DNA of 64,000 nt from Welwitschia mirabilis (taxonomy: Eukaryota; Gnetophyta; Gnetopsida; Welwitschiales): NCBI GenBank assembly GCA_051453625.1, contig JBOZIK010000001.1, positions 285,799,017-285,863,016 of the forward strand, given 5' to 3'. A program made the translations under genes and the position numbers. Shown piece by piece: positions 24,984 through 37,639 of the stretch (position 1 is its first letter; each line of letters begins with the position of its first letter). The notes beneath the pieces were generated by a model. That model was not told the origin of the DNA. It made no database searches and worked only from the letters and a program-made list of their open reading frames with translations.

Positions 24984-27289
24984 TAACTTTATGTTTTTTT
25001 TGCAATTGTATTATGTAATCCATGACATATTCAAAAAGAAGAAGTCTATCTTATTTCCTTCATTCAAACATAATGAAGTACATGTACATATTCAAAGCCT
25101 AAATAACTAGATAGACTTTAGCAAAGGATACCATTTTGTCATAATGTCACATTGTAATATAGAATAGTCTTGTTGGAAAGGACTTCATCAAATGGTAAAA
25201 GTAGATCATACTAAATAAAAAATAAGACTTTAGTTTTATTTATATAACAAAATATAGTTTAAAGTGTTATACTACTAGAGAATATGATAAATAAATTTTT
25301 TGTCTTATTAAAATGTTTCCTTAAATTTCTATTTGAGCTATACATCATATTAACAAACATGATAATGATGAAGATAAAGATAAAAAAGGATATAAAAGAA
25401 CATACTTTAGTTCCTTAATTTAAGCACATTATTTTATCTAGTAATCTACTACGACTAATTATTGAGGTACTTAAATCTCCATTGCTACATAAAGAGCTTT
25501 TTTCATTAGAGTAATTAACTGAAATAGCCACTGTATTTGCCAAAGCAAATGGAAAGTGGTATAATAAAGAAGAATCTAAACCTTAAGTGAAATGTTAAAA
25601 AATTCAAGCCAGAGTGTTAACAAGATCTAGATATACCCAAATTATTATGTAGAAGAAAATATGTAGATTTTATAAAAAAAATATAAATTAAGTATGTAAG
25701 TTTTATTATAGCAAGCAAAATAAGGATATTAGACATATGAATATTTTCCTAAACATTATTTCTACAATAGTTTCATAGGACTTTACCAAGCATTTTATTA
25801 TATATAGCAAACCAATGACATGTTTTCTCGAGAAAAAAGATAAAAAAGTTTTGTAAGAGTTAGCACATTCATGGAGCAATGATTTATGCAAAGACAAACT
25901 TGCAAGAAGTAATAAACTTTTGGAGATATTAGCAATGCAAGAATTTTAAAGAATTTTTTTACTATGCCTATAGAATTAACATGAATAAAATCAAACAGGT
26001 AATAAAAACAAAGTTAAACAAAGTACCTGCAATACTTTTAAAGTAGTAAAATGAATAATTCAATGAAGAAGTTTATAAAGTAAAATACGAAAAAGAGGGA
26101 TTTTATACAAAAATTCTTGGAACCTTTAAAAAATTCAAAATCAAGATTTAAAAATGCATATATCTAGTAGAAATAAAAGCTCATAAGGACGAGGAACTTT
26201 AGTATTACTTTACTAAAATAAAATCCAAGAGCACTTAGCTTGAAGATGAGAAGGATTAAATATTTTAATATAGGGATATATGAAGTATCATTAAGAAGCT
26301 TTATGTACAACTTAAGAAGTATTCCCAAATATAAGTCTTAAAATAAATAGGGCCATTTTACAAATATATGAAAACTACTAAAATAGTTATTAAACTAGCT
26401 ACTACTGCTAAACTAGTCACTATAGGAGCTAATGTTAAAGTAGATCTAGAAGTTTAAATGGAATAATCACTTTAATACTAAGATATAAAATTTTATTGTA
26501 TCAAGTGTAATACAACATTTTCTATATAAATACCTTGTAAATTTCATGTTTTTACAAAGTTATAAAAGATAAAATATTTATAAGGTACATGTATTTGTAT
26601 TATAACTTCATGCAAGGATGGGAAAAAAATCATAAACTAAAATAAATATTTAAAATAAATAAGTTATATTCTAAATATGGAAACAATACTAATAATTAAA
26701 AATAATTTATTAATTAAAAATAAGCAAATTAAAGCTAAAATATTAAAGTGATATGAACTAACAAAATGGATAGCCACCAAAATATTTCTTTAGGATGAAA
26801 TGAAGTACTCGAAAACTAAAAGTGATAAAGATTATTAAAAATATTATTATTTTACTATTTCTTGAATTTAAATACAATATGAAACTATCGTATTCAATTT
26901 TTATAGATGATAAAACAAAAGAAGAAAGAACATATAAGACAAATAAAGACCTAGGAAGAAGGGAAAAAGACAAGTCCAAATAAATCCAAAAACTGAAAGA
27001 AAGCCTAGAAAGTATAAAGCCAAGTTAACATTAAAGACAACTATTATTAGGTTAATATAATTGTTTTAAAAGGATTTTTAACTTAAAAAAATGAAATAAC
27101 TTATTTTAATTTTTCAAAATACACATATTTCAATCTAAAACTTGCAAATATTTCTATTTATGAAACACTACAAGATGAATCATTTCTTTCAAACAAATTA
27201 ATAAGAAGAAATAGAATTGAAATTAGAAGAATTATGAATAAATTGTTAAGGCACAAAGGCCTAAGTACAACATTTCAATAGCTGAACTA
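24984..27289. other. unassigned, possibly interior of element E
   Basis: Very AT-rich, with many short A-rich stretches. No RT, integrase or protease motif could be confirmed in any frame, including the minus-strand frames at 25706-25897 and 26758-26979. Confidence 0.35.
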
Positions 27290-27526
27290 ATCAAATGCTT
27301 ATGAGACTATTCATAGTTATTTTTCATTATTAATCATTAATAACTTTAATTATTATACTTAAAATTTACAATATTATAAAGTTTAATTTCTTTAATTCCA
27401 TTTATAATATTCATGAAACAATCTAAATTTTTTATATTTAATTATATAAATTAAAGGACTTTTGCCTCATGTCATAAGCATGATACTAAAAGTTTCCACA
27501 CCCAAATCCTAACATGACATTACAGC
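27290..27526 (+). repeat. copia-type LTR end and leader E2
   Basis: Collinear with E1 (TTTAATTATTATACT, TTCTTTA, TTCATG.AACAAT, then the leader). Primer-site relatives are TGATACTAAAAG (27481) and TGACATTACAGC (27515), 34 bp apart. Both E1 and E2 look like 5' ends, so they may be two elements and not one LTR pair. Confidence 0.4.
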
Positions 27527-27748
27527 ATTTTTGCACTCAAATTTATAATAATAAAAAGCTAAAGAGAGTGTAAATATCCTCTCACTTAAGTTAGCTAGAG
27601 GTTTCTTTAGTTTAATTAGGAACTACTTTGAAATATTTATGATAGTATTTAAAACTATTAAAATGATAAAAAAAGAATGTCTGAAAGTTTAACTATTAAA
27701 AATGGAAAATCATATCTATTAACATGTAAAACTTAATAGTTATATAAA
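27527..27748. other. unassigned spacer before element C
   Basis: Probably the continuing leader of E2, interrupted by element C. No motif was found. Confidence 0.3.
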
Positions 27749-29032
27749 TGATATTAGGCCAATTTATCATAGTAAATACATTAATTTAATTTAATTATAA
27801 AAATACTTCTTAAATTATTTTCTATGCCATACTTAATCTTATGCATTTTGTGATGACATCTTTGGAAATTTAGTAGCATTTTTAAGAATGTTCCATAAAC
27901 TAAAGCTTAATAGGAAAAAATTCCAATGGTTTTGATTACCTTTATGGTGATGCTAATAATTTTATAAAACTTGTCTCCAGACTTACATTCTAAAATCATC
28001 ATGAAAAAGTGATCAACTTTTGGTTGTGGACTTAATTAGTTATTACATAAAAAACAATTGTTATCTTTAATGGCATATGGCAATGACATGGGAGACATGT
28101 GCCAGTGACATGTTGTATTTACATATGTGGTGACATTGGAGACACATGATGATAGCACTAATTAGTAAAGGCATCATAATTTGAAGTTCAAGTGTTGAAT
28201 TCATAATGATAACCTCCTCTCAACACTACAAGGTGGAAGATCTAAGCACTTTATCTAATGCTAGATGATAAAAGAATTGTAAACATTTAAATGCTCTTAT
28301 TATAGACATTCAAACTGTTGTTGGTAAAGGATTTGAAATAGATTATTATTAAGAATGTTTTATAGTCTCCCCCTTTAAAAGCAAGATAGCTATAAGGCTA
28401 GCTTTTGAGGAGTCTTTATTAGCTTTAATTTCATCCTCTGATGTAATCAAATTCTTAGTTTTAATAAAGTAATAGTTATTTATTCTTAATTTTGATTTTC
28501 AATTAGTTTCATACTGTTAATGCTTTAGTGAGACTACATTATTGAGTTCTTTGATTAACAAGTAAGTTACTTGAGACTATCTATTGGTTGTAATCATCTG
28601 GTTTGATGGATCTTAAGCACATTAGTTCTTACTTTCCCTGCTTACATTAGGCTATAAAAGATTCAAGGAACTAAGTAATTCATGAAAATTCATGTGTTAA
28701 ATGAGATTATGTTACTATAATTCTAGCCATTTTTACTTAAAGATTTTATCTCTAATTTAGAAATTTACAATATATTAGTAAAGTGGAGGTTTTACTATTG
28801 AATAATTCAAGCTAGACATTTGGACTTAGCTCATTTCCCTACTTTACCATTTTAGTTTAATTAATCTCAATCTCAATTTTTAATTTTATTTTAATTTGTT
28901 ATAGGTTAAGAAAACTTTATGTTTCCTTTATTTAGTTCTATCTTAATTTATCCTTCTTGAAATAACCACATTAATAACTTACTCTAATGAGGGTCTAGGT
29001 TTATATAAGTTATAAAAGCTATACTAAAAACA
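27749..29032 (+). repeat. 5' LTR of C
   Basis: It starts TGATATTAGGCCAATTTATCAT, collinear with 33340 onward, and ends AAAAACA before the primer site. U3 holds degenerate GACATGTGG-type repeats (about 28075-28160) like those in element B. Confidence 0.75.
28653..28660 (+). promoter_or_regulatory. TATA box of C 5' LTR
   Basis: TATAAAAG in CATTAGGC.TATAAAAGAT context, conserved with 34228-34235. Confidence 0.6.
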
Positions 29033-29038
29033 TTGTTT

Positions 29039-29056
29039 TAGTGCTGTTGCCAAGGA
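29039..29056 (+). other. primer-binding site, tRNA-Asp type, C
   Basis: TAGTGCTGTTGCCAAGGA matches the tRNA-Asp complement with five differences, all C-to-T or G-to-A. The spacer after the LTR is 6 bp. Confidence 0.75.
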
Positions 29057-29382
29057 CAATGGAATGATATCTTCATTGAAGGTGCATAATATTCTTTCCT
29101 TGTAATTTTTAGTTTATATTTTTAGTTTTTTAGCACTTCTAGTGATTAGTACTGGTCCCTTATAATGATACCTAAAGTGGTCTATTTTATTTTGAGCTTT
29201 TCTTTTTAGTATTTTTTTTCTTTTCCAATAGTGAATATTGATCTACTTTTAAATAGCCCATTTTTTAAGTTTTATTTATATTTCACCCTAACTTGAATGT
29301 CATTTCTAAATTAAATGTTTTATGGTTGTATGTCTAACTAATTTTTTGCAGGTGTATAACCCAAAATAAGAATTAAAATATA

Positions 29383-29482
29383 NNNNNNNNNNNNNNNNNN
29401 NNNNNNNNNNNNNNNNNNNNNNNNNNNNNNNNNNNNNNNNNNNNNNNNNNNNNNNNNNNNNNNNNNNNNNNNNNNNNNNNNN
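29383..29482. other. assembly gap (100 N) in C leader
   Basis: Similar AAAATATA text lies on both sides (AATTAAAATATA before, TAAAATATAAAATAAG after), suggesting a low-complexity break. Confidence 1.
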
Positions 29483-29989
29483 TAAAATATAAAATAAGAA
29501 AAACTATATATATCTCACATATGTATTTTTTTTAGCAACTAAATTCTATTTTTATTAAATTTTAGTTTTTTTAATTAAAAATTTTAAAAAGGATAAAAAG
29601 ATGTAGGTTTCTTTCTATAGGTTCTATTTTATTTTATTTGTCTTTTTCCTTAGTTTTTACTATGTATTTTTTAAATCTTGCAATGCAAAACTATTTGTAT
29701 AGCTACATCTATGTTGCTGGTATTTTTGTAGACTCCTTTGGCTAAAACAACTAGTGCCATTGGTTGATATAACTAATTCCATTAGCTGTTTTGCATAACT
29801 TACTTGTAAAATTTATACAAAAACTCTTTTGGATTATTTAAAAGTTTGTTTTTAAATATTGAATCCCTTTTAAAATCTCACAACATTTAAAAATGTAACT
29901 TTAATAGTAAATTTTGTAGATTATTTTCTAAAATTTGACATGAGCTAGAGATGTTATTCTTTGGTAAATGATATAAAATACCCTATAAA

Positions 29990-31690
29990 TCCCAAATGGA
30001 CCCTAATATTTAAAGCACATCTTTCTATGGGAACCATGATAACCCCTATAATTTTACTAATTACATTCAAGGTTTTACCTTCAACTTGAATATTTACATA
30101 TTTCATCATCTTATCATGCCCTTTACCTTTCCTTAATGATAACCTATATTACTTTAAACCTAAAGATCCTTTTAGTACAAGGTAAACCGTTAGAGATTAT
30201 CTTAATACCTAGAACATCCTCTACATATAAATCAACCTCTTTATAATTCTAATTTTAAAAACTATTCCTTTAGATTAAAAGAGTCTAATCTTATGTTTTC
30301 CATCACACCTTATGATTCTTATTCCTTATCTTCTTACCAAGTTCCTTTACATCCTAATCCTTATCCTTTATTTTCTCATGAATATCCTTCATCCCTCAAA
30401 ACTTACCAACCTTCTTCATCTAATCTATTAGAAGGGATACTAAGAAAATTCATTAAATTCAAATCCCAAATCAACCAATAACATTCTTATTCCTTGAGAA
30501 AACTTGGAGAAAACTTTTAATAATTTTAGCAAGTAATCATTCCTAATTTTTCTTCTTTAAAACATAGAGAACTTGACAAGATTTTTACATTTAGCCTTAA
30601 AAATATTAAAAGAATTAATGATAATCAAATTAATAAAACCCAAATCATATCCTTTAAGAATTAGGAAGAAGTCAATGAGGAAATCCATAAGGACCTTAAG
30701 GATAAAAACTTATTAGATAATGAACAACCATTTAAGGAAACCTATACCTCTGAGGAGAGTTATGCATCAAAGGAGGAGTTGACAAGTGACATTAATAAGG
30801 AGGATAACATCAAAGAAGAATATTTCTTTGAGCTATAACCATTATTAAATGAGTAACCACATGAGGAATAATTCACTAATAATTGTTATGAGAAGGAAAA
30901 CATTAACATTAAATCCATTTTTGATTCATCCTATGTAGAACCTTTTCTATTTTCTTAACAACTCCATAATACAAACATTTCATCTTCATATTTATCTTCT
31001 ATGTAAGATCGAAGCCTTAATGAAGAATAAAAACCTTCTTTAGTAGGGAAACCATCTTTAAATAATTTACTTAATGAATATTCACCTTCCCTAATAGTTT
31101 TCAACTCACTTTTATCTTCACCTAAAAATGATGTCTTGCATGAGTTATTAAGTAAGCATAAACAAGCTAAAGGGTAGACTATTTTTTACTTTGAATACAT
31201 GAACTTTATTTCTTGTACTAATGCTCTTTATGGTTTTATGAACTCATGTATAAAAATCTATAAGTATTTCCTTAATGCTAAGATCCATCAACTCATCTTC
31301 ACTTTAATTCCCTAAAATTTTCATCGATAACTTATATTGAAAAATCTATAAGTATTTCCTTAATGCTAAGATCCATCAACTCATCTTCACTTTAATTCCC
31401 TAAAATTTTCATCCATAACTTATATTGAAAAATCCTTTTTGAAAATTTTAGTTTCCTTTCATTATTTTAGATTAGATTTTATTTTTAAATTATATTTAGG
31501 ATGGAAAACTTTAAAAACATTTTTTCTTGATGATATTTCTCTTCTAAAACCATCCAAGCGTTACCACATGTACAATTAACTACTTAATCCTTTTCATTTA
31601 TAAAATTATAAATATTATCCATAACATAGAATAAGCCACTGTTACCTTACCTCATCATCTATCCCTTTCAAATTGGCTTTATTTAATAAG
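29990..31690 (+). pseudogene. gag-like plus orphan ORF of element C
   Basis: The N-terminal part is Asn/Tyr/Pro-rich (GNHDNPYNFTNYIQGF; then 30293-30481 with YDSYSLSSYQVPLHPNPYPL), followed by GILRKFIKFKSQINQ, which resembles the region after capsid in plant gypsy Gag. An acidic middle (30660-30840) leads to a unit I do not recognise: KHKQAKGWTIFYFEYMNF, AKIHQLIFTLIP, KSFLKILVSFHYFRLDF, LGWKTLKTFFLDD. No catalytic motif is visible. An 88-bp tandem duplication breaks the frame at 31252-31427. It was probably a single long ORF of about 550 codons, but both ends are uncertain. Confidence 0.5.
31252..31427. repeat. 88-bp tandem duplication in C ORF
   Basis: Units 31252-31339 and 31340-31427 differ at one base (CATCGATAA and CATCCATAA). 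88 is not a multiple of three, so it shifts the frame. The near identity means it arose long after the element decayed. Confidence 0.95.
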
Positions 31691-33339
31691 GTTAACTAAT
31701 CATACTCTTTTATAAACTTATGATTTCTTAATTCTTAATGACCTAGGTTGATGGGTTTTAATAATTAATCTAATGATAAATGATCATCTTATTAAAATAC
31801 ATTTAGTTAGAAATTATTCAAGAAAAATTTTAATTTATTTTTAAGTTATCTTATTAAGGTTAGTTTTAGTTCAATTCTCTTATTTTTGAAAATAAAATGG
31901 ATGAAAAAAGTGAAATCTACTTTCATATTATATTCTTTTTATTTTTAAATATTTTTATTAGGATAAGATATTTCTTAATTAGGTTTATGAGCCAATCTAT
32001 AATGTGCATAAAAAATGATAAATATGAGAAGTAGAATTAAAAGAAAATATAATATCTCTTTGCTAAAAGCACAAAGCACCTTTTACTTTGGTTAATTACT
32101 TAGGATTAGTTAACTACATTGTGGCTATGAATGCTTATTGGTAATACAACTTTAATAATTTACTTATGATGTGATCAACTACATTAAGGCTATAGATGCT
32201 TACTAGGAATGTAGCATTAATTTATTTAAGAAACAACATGCTTAATTCTATTGGAAGAAAATGTTATAACATTTTATGTTTAATATGATCCAAATGCTTA
32301 AAACAAGGGATATGTATAATTGTAAAAATAGTAAAAAATGAAAAGAAAAAAATGGAAATTAGAGATTTTCTATTGATATTATTTATTTAATAATTTTAGC
32401 TATGATTATACCACTAACTCGTAGATTTGTATGTATTTACTTAGTTGATACCTTACTTTAATGGCATTTTGATCCAAAAATAAAGTTAAAATTATAAGAA
32501 CTTTTAATAAATAGATCATTATTTTAGAAAAATTTTCTCTGTTATTTATATGTTATTTGAATTAGTTTTCATTTCAACTATTATTCATCATAATAAAAGC
32601 TATAGTTGTAATGATTTTTCATTATGTAATGCAAATTTAAATGTTATGCTTGTTTAGTTTATTACATTCATCATTAGACTTGATATGTAAATTCAAACCT
32701 TGTTATTTTTTCTAATAAATCATATCATATACTTTCACTCTGAAACTCCCAAAATAACCAACACCCCTACTAGTCTTAGGTGACACCACCATTCATTTCA
32801 TAGTTTTCATTTTCAAACTTTTTTATAGCATCCTCCCTCTTATTTATAGTATTTTTATATTTTTTATTCCTTCTTAAATTTTTCAAAAACTAACTATAAT
32901 CCAACTATCACATTTTACTTTCATTTTTCTTTTTCAACTTTAGTTCCATTTTCCTCACCTTCAAAAATAATTCTAATTTGTAATATAATAATTGATCATT
33001 ATTCCTAAAAATATCTATTTTTTTTTAATTTTCTTTTTATTCATTGCATTCTAGTTTGCATTGCTTTGTACTTTTTTCTCTAGATTAATCATATGACATA
33101 ATTCTCTTAATATAACTTTACTTACTCTCAATATCCACATTTATTTCTAGTTTTTAAATGCCTTATTTTTTAAAACTTTGGTCAAACTTTTTGATGTTTT
33201 TTTATTTGTCATGTAATTTTCAATAAATTTCTTACCCATTTTTCTATGTTAGCCATTCTTTATTAAACTTTTTCTAAAATACTAGCAAAAATCTAGTTTA
33301 GAGATGTGTTAACATGTATAAATTGACATTTATCTCAAG
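31691..33339. other. C interior after ORF, no gene seen
   Basis: AT-rich spacer up to the 3' LTR. No pol remnant was found. No clear polypurine tract precedes 33340. Confidence 0.5.
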
Positions 33340-34608
33340 TATATTAGGCTAATTTATCATATTAAAGATATTAATCTAATTGATTTAATCATAAAAACAC
33401 ATATCTATCTATTTTCTATATCATACTTAATCTTACAAAAAATTGTTGGTGACATCAATTACTTATATGGTGATACTAGTTATCTAATGAAACTTGCTAT
33501 CAAACTTATGTTCTAAAACTATAATGACAAGTAATTAACTTTTTATTAAAGGATTAGTTAGTACCATATCAAAAATAATCGTTATCTTTAATGACAAATG
33601 GTGATGGTATGGGAAACATGTGGAAGTGAAGTGTGGTAGCTACATGAGTGGTGAAACTAAAGATACATGGTGATAGAACCAATTCATAGAAGCATCATGA
33701 CATGAGGTCAAGTGTTGAATTAATAATAGTAACCTCCATCAAATACTATAATACAAAAGATCTAATCATTCTACCTGATGCTACATGACAAAAGAATTAT
33801 AACCATCCACCTAACACTAAAAGCCAAACTACCTAAACCCTATCCTAATCTATTAAAATGGCTAAACATCCTTATTTTAGAGATCTACTCTTTGGGTGGT
33901 GAAGACTTTAGAGTAGAGTATTCTTAATGATGTTTTTCTAAGCTTTTCATTTAAAAGTAAGGTAGCTTCAAGACTAGATTTGAGCAGTATTTATTAGCTT
34001 TTATTTCATCCTTTAGTGTAATATAATTCCCATTTTTAATGAAGTAATATTTATTCATTCTTGATTTTGCATTCAGATTAATCTCTTATTTGTAATACTT
34101 AAGTGATATTACATTGTTGAGTTCTTTTATTACTGAGTGAGTTTCTTAAGATTACCTCTTAGTTGTAGGAATCTTATTTGATGGATTATAAGCATGTCAA
34201 TTCTTATGTTCCATGCTTACATTAGGCTATAAAAGATCAAAGAGACTAAGGGACTCACCAACACTCAAGTGGTAAATGAGATTATATCACCATAATCTGA
34301 GCCATAATGACTTAGTGATTTTAGCTTTATTTTAGGAATTCATAGTATATTATTAAAGTGAAGGTTTTTATATTAGATGATTTAAGATAGACCTTTGAAG
34401 TTAGCTTTTTTTCCTTTATTTATTATTTAAGTTTGACTTGTCTTAATCTTGACTCTTAATTTTGTTTCAAATCATTATAGGTTAAGAGAACTTTCTATTA
34501 CCTCTGTTTACTCTTACCTTGATTTATACCTATGAAAAGAATGTTATGATGACTCTACTATAATGAAGTTATTGGTTTATATAAATTATAAAATCTAGGT
34601 TATAAACA
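33340..34608 (+). repeat. 3' LTR of C
   Basis: Collinear with the 5' LTR. The TG start has become TA, and it ends TATAAACA. Many differences from the 5' LTR indicate an old insertion. Confidence 0.75.
34228..34235 (+). promoter_or_regulatory. TATA box of C 3' LTR
   Basis: TATAAAAG, in the same context as in the 5' LTR. Confidence 0.55.
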
Positions 34609-35920
34609 ATATTCCTACCTAAAATAAATCATAAATCTATCCTAATGCCATGTAGAAGATAATACATAATAAAAGTTTGTATTGCCAAAAAATATTTATA
34701 ACTTCCACCTCTTATAATGATATTATAGAAAACATCTAAACATAAAGTGGAATCATTACATATGACTTATTTACATTTTATTATTTCTTTTACTAATACC
34801 TTAGGCCTTAAAACAAATCTACTTCTCTAATATCTTCTAGAATTTTTAATAGCATGATTTGTAAATATATCTCTAAAATATTTTACTTATATCTATGAAA
34901 CATTCTAAATATTTGTATATACTAATAAATTAATTAACCTTAGGGAAAATATCAAGAGTTATGTGACTTACTTAAATTAAAGCTTTATTCTGTTAGACTT
35001 GATGTTATGAACGTTTTCATTTAAAAAAATAAAAAAGAAAAGAAAAGAAAATACTTTAACCATAGGCTATAAAATGTATTATCTTAAATCCACTTTTTTA
35101 CCCACAACTAAGATAATGAAATTAGTGCATGATTTTTGATGAATTAATTTTTTTGACTTTAATCAACCTTTATACTATTATCTTTATTAATTTCTATGCC
35201 TTATGCTTTTTTCTTGACCTCATCTAAGGAAAAACAGGGTTTATATTCCTTTCTTATAATAGATTCTTCCCAATGTGATAAATGTCTATTTAATGTACCT
35301 TAATTTTTTTGGTTTTTTTTCTTTTCTATCATTATGGCCATTCTATATTCACATTGTGTAATCATCTCACTTATTTTAAAACTTCATCTGAATACTTTAT
35401 GTTTCTAATGTATATCTTTTTAAAGGAAAACAATTTAAAATAAGAGACTGAAAAGTGTTTGGAAATTTTAAATACTTATAAACCTAATTTCTATCCTATT
35501 ATATTTTTAACATCACTTTAAAAGTAGATATCTTAAATATAACAAACATCTTTTTCATTAAAAATAAAGTAAAAATAAAGTAGAGTATTCAGCTAAGAAG
35601 AATTTTTAATCAAAAAACTAAATAAATAGTAAATGAAAGAAATATTAATAAATTTAAATGATTAAATAGAAACTCGAAGATAATACATGCAATAAGTAGG
35701 AGACATCTATAGTAATAATAGACATTAATAATACTTAAATATATCTTTGAAAAAGTATACATCCAAAAAAACATTTATAAAAATTAATAAAATGATAGTA
35801 ATTTATTTAGATATATGAACAAGTATATGCTAGTAAATAATGAATTCTAGTTTTAAAAACTAATACAAACTAGTTTAGGTAAATTTGAATAGAATACCTT
35901 AACCTTAACTTACATATTTA
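34609..35920. other. unassigned; probably 3' end of minus-strand element G
   Basis: This lies downstream of the RNase H end of G on the minus strand, so its 3' interior and LTR are expected here. No LTR match to 58429-60281 could be confirmed. Confidence 0.3.
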
Positions 35921-36170
35921 GGTTATGTTCAATACCCATGTCCTTACACATTTAGTTAAACCTAGTTTTATGTATGGGATTTGTAAATATATTAGCCAAT
36001 TATTCTTTAGTCTACACATACTCTCATCTAATAATAATAGTTTGGACATGTTCTCTTGAAAAGGAATTTTGTATGTCTATGTGCTTAGTTCTAAATATTG
36101 GATAACATTCTTATAGATGTTAATCACACTTTTTATTATCACATATCATGGAGATTTCATGTAGACTTAT
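35921..36170 (-). pseudogene. RNase H C-terminal half of copia element G
   Basis: On the minus strand, MICDNKKCD, then FRTKHIDIQNSFSREHVQ and LANIFTNPIHKTRFN, match the copia RNase H tail (CDN.SAI, RTKHIDIRHHF, LADIFTKPL...RF). It is cut at 36170 by the LTR of element D. The missing N-terminal half lies at 53860 onward, past the whole of D. Confidence 0.85.
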
Positions 36171-37584
36171 TCTTGGTAAAAACTTAGTTTTGATGATTTC
36201 ACTTATTAAATGTAATGTATCTAATGTGCAGATAGGAAAATTGAAAAACACTAAATTATAAATAGGGATCAAGCTAGTTAAACCTTAAATTGTAAAGTAC
36301 ACAAAATATTTAGCTTAGAATTTGTGAAGGACAGAAATAATTGACTAAAGACTTCTGCATATCTGTAAATGTCTGTAGTAAAGAAGTTTACTATTAAAGA
36401 TGTCTAGGCTAAAAAAAGACATCTATCATGATAAATACCTTTATATTGAACTAATGATTTAAGATAGGTGAAATACATCTAGAAAACAAAATCCATTCAC
36501 ACTACTTTAACTATTTAAAGACATCTACAGAATTAAAGATATTTATGCTAAACTAAAAGAGGTAATAAAGGTAAATTGTATTATAATGAATTATCTATAT
36601 TCTAAATAATTAGCTAAGTTTTATGCATTAAAATTAATTATTTCTAAGAGTTCGAGATATAATAGTTTAAGTCTCATTAAGATATAAGAAATTAGACAAT
36701 AGATGACTTTTAGGATGAAAATGTCAGCCTGATAAAGACATCTACTACATCAAAGACATCTACCATAAAAAATAAATAAAAAATAAAATAGCTATTAAAT
36801 GACCAAAACTTAGCCATTTATAGAAATGGAATGACATTTAAACATTTTAAAATGGTAAACATTTTAAAATGGCTATCTCACTAGGGTAGAGGAAAATAAA
36901 ACATCAAAAGTGTAAAAGTCAAAAAGTGTAAAGAAAAAGGATTACTCACACAGGTGGTTGAAACTACACATGAAGATTTTTGTGACCTTGATGAAGAAAA
37001 TCATTTACTATATACATTACTTAATCATTATCATTTTCAAAGCTACATCACTCTAATATTGAATACTCATGGAAGACTATAATTAAAAGAATGTAAGCAT
37101 TTCATCGAAGTAATATCTTTTAGGCTTATTCCTTTCTTTGTTACTATTATTTATTAGCATATAAATGTAAGACTACTAAAGTTTTGAATTTATGCTTCTT
37201 AGTTAATTAACTTGTATTATTTTTAGAATCCCTTACTTAGGCTTCCAAATTGTAAGGCAACCATTTTATGTATGTGTATCCTTGAGTCCTCATGAGTACA
37301 CTTTATTTTTTAATCTATTATAATACTTGAGGGGAAGATATTACTATTTTAAAAGAAGATTTTCATTTGTATTTGAGGTCGGTAATGCTTTAAAACCATT
37401 ATTTTATAGGTTAAGGATATTCAAAGGTATGAATAAAAACTACCCTCTATGTGTCAACATAACTAGGTTGGGGAACCATCTTAATCTAGTAAGGTCTTTA
37501 TTATGTATTCTTATTTGATTTTAGTTGTAAATTTTTTATTGGTAGATCTCATTAATCCATTTCATTTAATTTCAATAATCCTCA
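36171..37584 (+). repeat. 5' LTR of D
   Basis: The start TCTTGGTAAAAACTTAG corresponds to TGTTAGTAAAATCCTAG of the 3' LTR. U3 has many GACATCTA and GATGTCTA boxes (about 36350-36780). It ends AATAATCCTCA. A frame at 37327-37518 is LTR sequence, not a gene. Confidence 0.85.
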
Positions 37585-37586
37585 AT

Positions 37587-37601
37587 TAGTATCATAGTAG
37601 G
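37587..37601 (+). other. primer-binding site, initiator tRNA-Met type, D
   Basis: TAGTATCATAGTAGG corresponds to TGGTATCAGAGCAGG, the copia primer site, with a 2-bp spacer after the LTR. Confidence 0.75.
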
Positions 37602-37639
37602 TATTTATAAAAACAATTAACATCTTTAAGTAAACTATG

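Larger units (their letters stand above)
27749..34608 (+). mobile_element. non-autonomous Athila-related LTR retrotransposon C
   Basis: Two direct LTRs of 1284 and 1269 bp flank a 4.3-kb interior. The tRNA-Asp primer site and LTR layout tie it to families A and B. The interior has a broken gag-like/orphan ORF but no protease, RT, RNase H or integrase patch in any frame, although a 100-bp gap lies in the leader. It would have depended on pol from a relative such as A. Flanking 5-mers (ATAAA, ATATT) do not clearly match. Confidence 0.75.

Noticed and set aside
24595-25110. Open frames on both strands across the CA repeat
   Set aside because: They are dipeptide repeats (His-Thr, Cys-Val) plus translated N; not genes.
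27744-34613. Target-site duplication for C
   Set aside because: ATAAA and ATATT match at three of five positions in AT-rich DNA, which is expected by chance.
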